Assembly (NCBI RefSeq): GCF_006152065.1
Contig: NZ_VDFW01000007.1
Span: 156,195 to 220,194 of the forward strand
Source: Amycolatopsis alkalitolerans
GTDB lineage: Bacteria; Actinomycetota; Actinomycetes; Mycobacteriales; Pseudonocardiaceae
Length of the DNA: 64,000 bases
Direction: 5' to 3'
The position numbers and the translations under genes are program-made. Under the pieces are notes generated by a model. The model was not told where the DNA came from. It did no database searches and saw only the letters and a list, made by a program, of their open reading frames with translations. Shown in pieces: positions 54,016 to 64,000 of the stretch (position 1 is its first letter; each line of letters starts with the position of its first letter).

Positions 54016-55298
54016 GCGTGCTGATCAAGGGAGCCCGGCTCTACGGCGAGGGCGACCCGGTGGATGTGCTGGTCGCCGATGGGCTCATCAGCGCTATTGG
54101 CGCGGTCGAGGCGCCCGAGGGTGCCGAGGTGATCGAGGCGGCCGGCCAGGCGCTGCTGCCCGGGTTCGTCGACCTGCACACCCACCTGCGCGAACCGGGC
54201 CGCGAGGACGCCGAGACGATCGAGACGGGCTCGGCCGCCGCCGCGCTCGGCGGGTACACCGCGGTGTTCGCGATGGCCAACACCGATCCGGTCGCCGACA
54301 ACGCGGTCGTCGTCGAGCACGTGTGGCGGCGCGGTCGCGAGACCGGGCTCGTGGATGTGCACCCGGTGGGCGCGGTCACGGTGGGGCTCGCCGGGGAGAA
54401 GCTCGCCGAACTGGGCACGATGGCCAAGTCGGTGGCCGGGGTCCGGATGTTCTCCGACGACGGGCACTGCGTGTCCGACCCGCTGCTCATGCGCCGCGCG
54501 CTGGAGTACTCGACGGCGCTGAACGCCGTCGTCGCGCAGCACGCGGAGGAGCCCCGGCTCACCATCGGCGCGCAGGCGCACGAAGGCGAGACAGCCTCCC
54601 GGCTCGGGTACGCGGGCTGGCCCGCCTCGGCCGAGGAGTCGATCGTCGCGCGTGACTGCATCCTCGCGAAGCACGCGGGCGCGAAGCTGCACGTCTGCCA
54701 CGTCTCGACGGCGGGCACGGTGGACGTGCTGCGCTGGGCGAAGGATCGCGGCACCGAGGTGTCCGCCGAGGTCACCCCGCATCACCTGTTGCTGACCGAC
54801 GAGCGTCTCGCCACCTACGACCCGGTCAACAAGGTCAACCCGCCGCTGCGCACGGGCGGGGACGCGGCGCGCCTGCGGGCCGCGCTCGCGGAGGGTGTCA
54901 TCGACTGCGTCGCCACCGACCACGCGCCGCATCCGGTGCAGGACAAGGACACCGAGTGGGCGGTCGCGAAACCCGGCATGCTCGGCCTGCAGACCGCGCT
55001 GTCGGTGGTCACCGAGACGATGGTCCGCACGGGCCTGCTCGACTGGCGCGGCGTCGCCCGCGTGCTGAGCGAGCGCCCGGCGGAGATCGCGGGACTGCCC
55101 GACCAGGGCCGCCCGCTGGTCACCGGCGAACCGGCGAACCTCGTGCTCGTCGACCCGGATGCCGAGTGGACGGTGCGGGGCGTGGAACTCGCGAGCCTCG
55201 CCGCGAACACCCCGTACGAAGGGATGCGGCTGCCGGGCGTGGTGACCCTCACGCTGCTGCGCGGGCGGATCACCGCGCGCGAAGGGAAGATTGAGTGA
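54012..55298 (+). CDS. pyrC: Dihydroorotase
   Basis: This 428-residue class I dihydroorotase closes carbamoyl aspartate to dihydroorotate. It has [22 protein letters not shown] (H-x-H ligands and Arg), [24 protein letters not shown] with a metal His, and [15 protein letters not shown] with the catalytic Asp. GTG at 54012 overlaps pyrB. The stop overlaps the next gene. Confidence 0.97.
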   Translation: MSVLIKGARLYGEGDPVDVLVADGLISAIGAVEAPEGAEVIEAAGQALLPGFVDLHTHLREPGREDAETIETGSAAAALGGYTAVFAMANTDPVADNAVVVEHVWRRGRETGLVDVHPVGAVTVGLAGEKLAELGTMAKSVAGVRMFSDDGHCVSDPLLMRRALEYSTALNAVVAQHAEEPRLTIGAQAHEGETASRLGYAGWPASAEESIVARDCILAKHAGAKLHVCHVSTAGTVDVLRWAKDRGTEVSAEVTPHHLLLTDERLATYDPVNKVNPPLRTGGDAARLRAALAEGVIDCVATDHAPHPVQDKDTEWAVAKPGMLGLQTALSVVTETMVRTGLLDWRGVARVLSERPAEIAGLPDQGRPLVTGEPANLVLVDPDAEWTVRGVELASLAANTPYEGMRLPGVVTLTLLRGRITAREGKIE

Positions 55299-55807
55299 TG
55301 GAACGCTTCGCGCTGGTCTTGATCGTGCTCGCCTTCTTCCTGCTCGCCGTGTGGGGTATGCGAGCCGGCTGGCGACGACGCGCGCGGTCGCAGAGCGTTC
55401 GCGTACCGCCGTTCCCGCAGGTGCCCGGCGAGCCGGGCGAGCCGGGCCTGGAGGCCGCCGGGCTGTATGTCAGCACCACGACGGCCGGCGACTGGCAGAA
55501 CCGGATCGTCACCCGTGGCATGGGCCTGCGTGGCCGGGCGGTGTTGCGCCGCTACGCCGGCGGCGTCGAAGTCGACCGGGCGGGGGCGCCCGGGTTCTGG
55601 ATCCCCGAGGACGCGATCGCCGGGGTCCGCCGCGGCAGCGCGATCGCCGGGAAGGTGATGGGCACCGACAGCCTCCTGATCATCACGTGGCGCCTCGGTG
55701 AGGTGGAACTCGACACCGGGTTCCGCGGGGACGACCACGGCGACTATCCACAGTGGATCGAGAGCTTGGGGCGCAGTACCGATCCGACCGAAAGTAGGCC
55801 GACGTGA
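55298..55807 (+). CDS. PH-like membrane protein of the pyr operon (Rv1382-type)
   Basis: This 169-residue protein has an N-terminal membrane helix (FALVLIVLAFFLLAVWGM), a basic linker and a PH-like domain (AAGLYVSTTTAGDWQNRIVTRGMGLRGRAVLRRY, WIPEDAIAGVRRGSAIAG). Such genes sit regularly between pyrC and carA in actinobacteria; function unknown. ATG 55298 overlaps the pyrC stop by one base; GTG 55295 is equally possible. The last about ten codons (STDPTESRPT) lie inside repeat element C and are probably not original. Confidence 0.85.
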   Translation: MERFALVLIVLAFFLLAVWGMRAGWRRRARSQSVRVPPFPQVPGEPGEPGLEAAGLYVSTTTAGDWQNRIVTRGMGLRGRAVLRRYAGGVEVDRAGAPGFWIPEDAIAGVRRGSAIAGKVMGTDSLLIITWRLGEVELDTGFRGDDHGDYPQWIESLGRSTDPTESRPT

Positions 55808-55864
55808 TCAACCGGAAGCCGACCTACGCCAGGCGGATCGCCGTGGCTGCCGGTCGGATTGGTA
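55777..55864. repeat. Inverted-repeat element, copy C, inside the pyr operon
   Basis: TACCGATCCGACCG (55777-55790) and CGGTCGGATTGGTA (55851-55864) are terminal inverted repeats with one mismatch. Read on the minus strand the element aligns with copies A and B (TACCAATCCGACC, then CGGC-ATCCG, then GCGTAG). It supplies the 3' end of the PH-like gene and most of the 85-bp gap before carA. Confidence 0.75.
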
Positions 55865-55892
55865 TGGATCGACACAGTAAGGGAGGGGCCCA

Positions 55893-57085
55893 ATGACGAC
55901 ACCGGCCGCGTTGGTGCTGGAGGACGGCCGGGTGTTCCGCGGCTCGGCGTACGGGGCGCAGGGCGCCACGCTCGGCGAAGCGGTGTTCTGCACCGGCATG
56001 ACCGGGTACCAGGAGACGCTGACCGACCCGTCCTACTGCGGGCAGATCGTGGTGCAGACGGCGCCGCAGATCGGCAACACCGGGTGGAACGACGAGGACG
56101 ACGAGTCGGCCCGGATCTGGGTGCGCGGTTACGTCGTGCGCGATCCGGCCCGCACGCCCTCGAACTGGCGCTCGCGCCGTTCCCTCGACGACGAGCTGTC
56201 GAGCCAGGGGATCGTCGGCATCTCCGGAGTGGACACTCGCACTCTGACCCGCCACCTGCGCGAACGGGGCGCGATGCGGTCCGGGGTGTTCTCCGGCGAG
56301 GCACTGGCCGATGTGGACACGATGGTGAACGAGGTGCTGGCCAGCCCACCGATGAAGGGCGCAAATCTGGCCGGCGCGGTCACCACGGCGCGGCCGTACG
56401 TCGTGCCGCCGGTGGGGGAGCGGCGGTTCCGCGTCGCCGCGCTGGATCTCGGCATCAAGTCGAACACGCCGCGGCAGATGAGCAGGCGCGGGATCGAGGT
56501 GCACGTCCTGCCCGCGTCGAGCACGATCGAGGATCTGCTCGCGGTCGAGCCGGACGGGGTGTTCCTGTCCAACGGCCCGGGCGACCCGGAGACCCAGGCG
56601 CACGCGATCGGGCTCACGGCGGAGACGCTGCGCCGCGAGCTTCCGCTGTTCGGCATCTGCTTCGGCAACCAGATCCTCGGCCGCGCCCTCGGGCTCGGCA
56701 CGTACAAGATGCGCTACGGCCACCGCGGCATCAACATCCCGGTGATCGACATCGAGACCGGCAAGGTCGCGATCACCGCGCAGAACCACGGGTTCGCCCT
56801 CGAAGGCGAGCCGGGCCAGGTCTTCGACTCGCCGTTCGGCGCCGCGAAGATCAGCCACTACTGCCCGAACGACGGCTGTGTCGAAGGCATCCGCTGCACG
56901 GACGTGCCGGCCTTCTCGGTGCAGTACCACCCGGAGGCGGCGGCTGGGCCGCACGACGCCGCTCCGCTGTTCGATGAGTTCGTGACCTTGATGGAGGCTC
57001 GCGCGAGGCACGATCGCGCAGCCCAGCCCGCGGGGGCCGACCGGGTGCGGGTGTCCCGCATGACACAGGGAAAGAAATCCGACTG

Positions 57086-57086
<1 letters not shown>
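55893..57086 (+). CDS. carA: Carbamoyl phosphate synthase small subunit
   Basis: This 397-residue glutamine amidotransferase subunit has an N-terminal dimer domain ([21 protein letters not shown]) and a class I GATase domain with [16 protein letters not shown] (nucleophile Cys), then [10 protein letters not shown] and [15 protein letters not shown] with the His-Glu pair. It delivers ammonia to CarB. GGAGGGG precedes the ATG. The stop overlaps carB by one base. Repeat element C ends 28 bp upstream. Confidence 0.97.
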
Positions 57087-60399
<3,313 letters not shown>

Positions 60400-60403
<4 letters not shown>

Positions 60404-61251
60404 CCGCGACGATGCCCGGCGGGGCAGAAACCGCTGCTCCATTCGGGCGAAGGTTGGCGGAGAAAATCCGGGCACGGGGAGCGTTGTGCGCCGGAATCGA
60501 CCCGCATCCGGGGCTGCTGGACGCCTGGGACCTGCCCCGGACTGTGCCCGGACTGGAAAAATTCGCCCTCTCCGCGACCGAGATCCTGGCCGCCGAGGTA
60601 GCGGTGATCAAGCCCCAGTCGGCCTTCTTCGAGGCCTTCGGGGCGGGCGGGATCGCCGTTCTGGAGCGTGTGCTCGCGGTGGCCCGCGAGGCCGGCGCGC
60701 TCGTGCTGCTGGACGTCAAGCGTGGTGACATCGGCTCGACGATGGGCGCCTACACCGCCGCGTATCTGGACGGTCACAGCGCGCTCGCGGCGGACGCCGT
60801 GACGGTCTCGCCCTACCTCGGATTCGGCTCGCTCGCGCCCGCGATCGAGGCCGCCCGGGCCGGGGGGAGGGGCCTGTTCGTGCTCGCCCGGACCTCCAAC
60901 CCGGACGCCGCTGCGCTGCAGAACGCGTTGCTGCCCAACGGAAAGACGGTCGCCCAGTCCATAGTGGACGAGGTGGCCGCCGTCAACGCCGGCACCGGGC
61001 CGCTCGGCGACGTCGGCGTCGTCGTCGGCGCCACGGTCAGCCCTGGCGAGCTGGACCTGAGCGCGCTGGGCGGCCCGGTGCTCGCGCCCGGTTTCGGGGC
61101 TCAGGGGGCCACCGTGAGCGATCTTCGGGCGCTGTTCGGCCGGGACCTGCGGGGCGTGCTCGCGGCGTCGTCGAGGGACCTGCTGCGGCGTGGTCCCGAC
61201 CCGGCGGCGCTGCGCGCGGGGGTGCGCGAGATCCAGGCTTCGATCAGGTAG
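60400..61251 (+). CDS. pyrF: Orotidine-5'-phosphate decarboxylase (type 2)
   Basis: This 283-residue enzyme makes UMP from OMP. It has [48 protein letters not shown] (the D-x-K-x-x-D catalytic array) and [16 protein letters not shown]. The longer type-2 form is usual in actinobacteria. GTG overlaps the carB stop. It ends the pyr operon; pyrD and pyrE are not in the window. Confidence 0.96.
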
Positions 61252-61304
61252 CAAAGGTGACAACAAGTATTCGAATGACGGGTAGTGGCCGGGCTCCGGA
61301 GGGT

Positions 61305-61391
61305 TAATATCAGGCCTCGGACCGGGAACTTACCGGCCACCCCCGCATTGTCGCGGGTATCCGGGGGTGGGTACCGTCGCGTCACCCACCC
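61305..61391 (+). promoter_or_regulatory. mihF leader with mutually exclusive hairpins
   Basis: TAATAT at 61305-61310 fits a -10 element. Downstream, CCACCCCCG (61337-61345) can pair with CGGGGGTGG (61362-61370), while GGGTGGGT (61365-61372) can pair with ACCCACCC (61384-61391). The two stems share 61365-61370, so only one can form. The layout resembles an attenuator ahead of mihF, but it has no T-tract. Confidence 0.55.
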
Positions 61392-61418
61392 GGAATTTTG
61401 AGTACTACGGAGGAAAAC

Positions 61419-61736
61419 GTGGCACTTCCCCAGCTGACCGAGGAACAGCGCAAGGCAGCGCTGGAGAAGGCCGCTGCCGCCCGTCGTGCCCGTGCCGAGC
61501 TCAAGGAACGCCTCAAGCGGGGCGGTACGACCCTGACCGACGTGCTCAAGCAGGCGGACGAGGACGAGGTCCTCGGCAAGATGAAGGTGTCCGCCCTGCT
61601 CGAGGCCCTCCCCGGCGTCGGCAAGAAGCGTGCCCAGCAGACGATGGAGCGCCTGGAGATCGCACCGAGCCGGCGCTTGCGCGGCCTTGGCGACCGGCAG
61701 CGCAAGGCGCTGCTGGCCGAGTTCAGCGGCGAGTGA
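61419..61736 (+). CDS. mihF: Actinobacterial integration host factor (mIHF)
   Basis: This 105-residue DNA-bending protein begins ALPQLTEEQRKAALEKAAAARRARAELKERLKRGG and has a helix-two-turn-helix (VLGKMKVSALLEALPGVGKKRAQQTMERLEIAPSRRLRGLGDRQRKALLAEF) as in mycobacterial and Streptomyces IHF. GTG at 61419 follows ACGGAGGAAAAC; the length equals that of M. tuberculosis mIHF. Required for nucleoid organisation. The stop overlaps gmk. Confidence 0.97.
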   Translation: MALPQLTEEQRKAALEKAAAARRARAELKERLKRGGTTLTDVLKQADEDEVLGKMKVSALLEALPGVGKKRAQQTMERLEIAPSRRLRGLGDRQRKALLAEFSGE

Positions 61737-62374
61737 GCGGCATACACGACGACCACGTGGCAGCGGCCGGTCCGACCGGCCGGGCGACGCACGGTGAGCC
61801 GGTTCCGGGGCAGCGCTCCCGGCGCCGGCTCACCGTCGTCTCGGGTCCTTCCGGCGTCGGCAAGTCGAGCGTCGTCGGCGAGCTGCGACGGCTGGACCCG
61901 GACGTCTACTTCAGTGTTTCGGTGACCACCCGGCCGGCGCGGCCCGATGAGGTCGACGGCGAGCACTACCACTTTATCGACCGGGCCATGTTCGACAAGA
62001 TGGTCCGCGCCGGTGAGCTGCTCGAGCACGCGGAATTCGCCGGCAACTGCTACGGCACCCCGCGCGAGCCCGTCGAGCGGGCGCTCGCCGAAGGCAGGCC
62101 CGCGGTGCTCGAGATCGAGCTGCAGGGCGCCCGCCAGGTCCGCGCGGCGATGCCCGACGCGCGCCTGGTGATGCTGATGCCGCCCTCCTGGGAGGAGCTG
62201 GTCGGCCGGCTCACCGGCCGCGGCACCGAGGAGGAGGCCGCCGTCGAGGCCCGTCTCGCCGAGGCCGAGCGGGAGCTGGCCGCGGCGGGTGAGTTCGACG
62301 CCCGCGTCGTGAACGCCGACGTGACCGAGGCCGCGCGCCAGTTGTTAGACTTGATGAACACGGACTTCTCATGA
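61733..62374 (+). CDS. gmk: Guanylate kinase
   Basis: This 213-residue kinase phosphorylates [24 protein letters not shown] is the P-loop, [21 protein letters not shown] the GMP-binding region and [13 protein letters not shown] the Walker-B part. The first ~30 residues are a variable extension. GTG overlaps mihF, a common actinobacterial order (mihF-gmk-rpoZ-coaBC-metK). Confidence 0.96.
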   Translation: MSGIHDDHVAAAGPTGRATHGEPVPGQRSRRRLTVVSGPSGVGKSSVVGELRRLDPDVYFSVSVTTRPARPDEVDGEHYHFIDRAMFDKMVRAGELLEHAEFAGNCYGTPREPVERALAEGRPAVLEIELQGARQVRAAMPDARLVMLMPPSWEELVGRLTGRGTEEEAAVEARLAEAERELAAAGEFDARVVNADVTEAARQLLDLMNTDFS

Positions 62375-62390
62375 TTCGGGAGCACAACGA

Positions 62391-62663
62391 GTGACCGCAG
62401 CGCTGGGTACCCATGGTGACGAGCTCGAAGGCATCACCAACCCGCCGATCGACGACCTGCTGGCCAAGGTCAGCTCCAAGTACGCGCTGGTGATCTACGC
62501 CGCCAAGCGCGCCCGCCAGATCAACGACTACTACGCCCAGCTGGGCGAGGGGCTGCTCGAGTACGTCGGCCCGCTGGTGGAGCCGGGCCCGCGCGAGAAG
62601 CCGCTGTCGATCGCGCTGCGCGAGATCCACGGCGGCTTGCTCGAGCACACCGAAGGTGAGTGA
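62391..62663 (+). CDS. rpoZ: RNA polymerase omega subunit
   Basis: This 90-residue subunit has [50 protein letters not shown] and [11 protein letters not shown], which match omega of actinobacteria. It helps fold the beta-prime subunit. GTG at 62391, 16 bp behind gmk; the 3' end overlaps coaBC by 8 nt. Confidence 0.97.
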   Translation: MTAALGTHGDELEGITNPPIDDLLAKVSSKYALVIYAAKRARQINDYYAQLGEGLLEYVGPLVEPGPREKPLSIALREIHGGLLEHTEGE

Positions 62664-63879
62664 CCAGCCCCGGGTCGTCCTGGGCGTGGGCGGCGGGATC
62701 GCCGCCTACAAGGCCTGTGAGGTGCTGCGCGGGCTGACCGAGTCCGGTCACGACGTCCGCGTGGTGCCTACCGAAGCCGCGCTGAACTTCGTCGGCGCGG
62801 CCACGTTCGAAGCGCTGTCCGGGCATCCGGTGCACACGGACGTGTTCACCGACGTGCCCGAGGTGCAGCACGTCCGCGTGGGCAAGGAAGCCGATCTGGT
62901 CCTCGTGGTCCCCGCGACCGCCGACCTGCTCGCCCGCGCGGCGCACGGCCTCGCCGGTGACCTGCTGACCAGCACGCTGCTCACTGCGCGCTGCCCGGTC
63001 GCGTTCTTCCCGGCGATGCACACCGAGATGTGGGAGCACCCCGCCACCCGCGACAACGTGGCGCTGCTGCGTTCGCGCGGCGCGGTCGTCGCGGAGCCCG
63101 CGTCCGGTCGGCTCACCGGCGCCGACACCGGCAAGGGCCGTCTCCCGGACCCGTCCGAGATCGTCGACCTCGCCCGCCTGCTGCTCGCTGAGCCGCGCGC
63201 GCTGCCGCGGGATCTCGAAGGGCTGCGGATCGTCGTCTCCGCGGGGGGCACCCGCGAGCCGCTCGACCCGGTCCGTTACCTGGGCAACCGGTCCTCGGGC
63301 AAGCAGGGCTACGCGCTGGCCCGGGTGGCCGCGCAGCGCGGCGCCGAGGTCACCCTCGTCGCCGGGCACACCGCCGAACTGCCCGTTCCCGCCGGGGCCG
63401 GACTCCGCCGCGTGTCGAGCGCCGAGGAGATGCGCGTCGCCGTGCGCCAAGCCGCCGGGACCGCGGACGTCGTGGTGATGGCCGCCGCGGTGGCCGACTT
63501 CCGGCCGGCCACGCACGCGGACTACAAGATCAAGAAATCGGACGACCAGCCCGACCCGCTGATCACGCTGGAGCGCAACGCCGACATCCTCGCCGAACTG
63601 GTCGCGAACCGGGGGCCCCGCCAGACGATCGTCGGGTTCGCCGCGGAGACCGGTGATCAGGACGGCTCGGTGCTGGACCACGCGCGCGCGAAGCTCAAGC
63701 GCAAGGGCTGCGACCTGCTGGTGGTCAACGCCGTCGGCGAAGGCAGGGCGTTCGAGGTCGAGGACAACGCGGGCTGGCTGCTTTCGGCCGATGGCGCGGA
63801 ACGTCCGATCCCGCTCGGGTCGAAATCACAGCTGGCGGCCACAGTGTGGGACGCGGTGGCAGACTTCATCCACCGGTAG
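62656..63879 (+). CDS. coaBC: Bifunctional phosphopantothenoylcysteine decarboxylase/ligase
   Basis: This 407-residue flavoprotein catalyses two coenzyme A steps. The N-terminal CoaC half has [42 protein letters not shown] and [14 protein letters not shown]; the CoaB half has [28 protein letters not shown] and [12 protein letters not shown] followed by KIKK. GTG overlaps rpoZ. Confidence 0.97.
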   Translation: MSDQPRVVLGVGGGIAAYKACEVLRGLTESGHDVRVVPTEAALNFVGAATFEALSGHPVHTDVFTDVPEVQHVRVGKEADLVLVVPATADLLARAAHGLAGDLLTSTLLTARCPVAFFPAMHTEMWEHPATRDNVALLRSRGAVVAEPASGRLTGADTGKGRLPDPSEIVDLARLLLAEPRALPRDLEGLRIVVSAGGTREPLDPVRYLGNRSSGKQGYALARVAAQRGAEVTLVAGHTAELPVPAGAGLRRVSSAEEMRVAVRQAAGTADVVVMAAAVADFRPATHADYKIKKSDDQPDPLITLERNADILAELVANRGPRQTIVGFAAETGDQDGSVLDHARAKLKRKGCDLLVVNAVGEGRAFEVEDNAGWLLSADGAERPIPLGSKSQLAATVWDAVADFIHR

Positions 63880-63932
63880 CGGGTCGCCTGACTACGCTGG
63901 ACCCGGGTTGGGCCCGATTGAGTTGATGGGAT

Positions 63933-64000
63933 GTGACGAGCACCGTGACCGATTCGAGCCGCAGGTTGTTCACGTCGGAGTCTGTGACGGAGGGGCATCC
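63933..64000 (+). CDS. metK: S-adenosylmethionine synthetase (5' end only)
   Basis: Only about 22 codons lie in the window. DSSRRLFTSESVTEGHP is the N-terminal signature of SAM synthetase, with the ATP-binding His in TEGHP. Starts at GTG 63933 or 63945 are in frame; the former is used as outer bound. TACGCT at 63893-63898 is a plausible -10. The gene follows coaBC by 53 bp. No SAM riboswitch is recognisable. Confidence 0.92.
   Translation, partial: MTSTVTDSSRRLFTSESVTEGH

Noticed and set aside
63880..63932. SAM riboswitch before metK
   Set aside because: Only 53 bp separate coaBC and metK, and no conserved SAM-aptamer helix arrangement is visible.

Overview
This is a very GC-rich, densely packed actinobacterial chromosome segment. 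GTG starts are frequent and 1-4 nt stop/start overlaps join most operon genes. An mIHF-type host factor, BldD, a B-4DMT-like membrane protein next to pepQ-efp, an Rv2578c-type radical SAM protein and the order pyrR-pyrB-pyrC-(PH protein)-carA-carB-pyrF-mihF-gmk-rpoZ-coaBC-metK all fit Pseudonocardiaceae. An Amycolatopsis-like organism is my best guess; this is inferred from gene content, not from a database. I saw no rRNA, tRNA, CRISPR array or transposase gene.

Region by region: 1-5.1 kb is the end of a PEP mutase/isocitrate lyase-family gene and a LacI-regulated ribose-type sugar ABC transporter. 5.1-5.4 kb is HPr of the PTS. 5.4-20 kb is accessory: an XRE regulator with an FMN reductase, an IclR regulator with a KDG-type kinase, a decayed M20 amidohydrolase next to a small inverted-repeat element, a copper amine oxidase, small proteins, a glutathione peroxidase, a MarR-controlled hydrolase/FAD-monooxygenase pair, a Na+/H+ antiporter fused to a UBP zinc finger, and a methyltransferase. 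20-30 kb holds an intein-interrupted radical SAM gene, aspS, membrane and kinase-like proteins, rarA and an oxidoreductase. 29.4-35.6 kb is the alaS-ruvX-mltG-aroE run. 36.6-40.3 kb is a GlcNAc-type PTS locus (EIIC, DasR-like regulator, EIIB, EIIA). 40.3-42.4 kb is a Rieske lipoprotein and an ECF sigma/anti-sigma unit. 42.6-47.5 kb is prepilin peptidase followed by aroC-aroK-aroB-aroQ and a GNAT-VOC fusion. 47.5-51.7 kb is a secreted propeller lipoprotein and pepQ-efp-nusB. 51.8-64 kb is bldD and the pyrimidine operon running into mihF-gmk-rpoZ-coaBC and the start of metK.

How the parts work together: HPr (5166) and the EIIC/EIIB/EIIA genes (37.5-40.3 kb) are components of one phosphotransfer chain. 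A DasR-like operator lies at each locus, at 5097-5112 and 39543-39558, so the two loci probably share control. The aro genes supply the shikimate pathway. The pyr/car genes give nearly the complete UMP route except pyrD and pyrE.

The least ordinary signals are a three-copy family of ~90-bp terminal-inverted-repeat elements (9776-9869, ~42479-42571, 55777-55864), an intein placed exactly at a [4Fe-4S] cysteine, the antiporter-UBP fusion behind a hairpin, the mutually exclusive hairpins in the mihF leader, and five convergent gene pairs whose 3' ends overlap. I did not find a clear-cut new multi-gene system.
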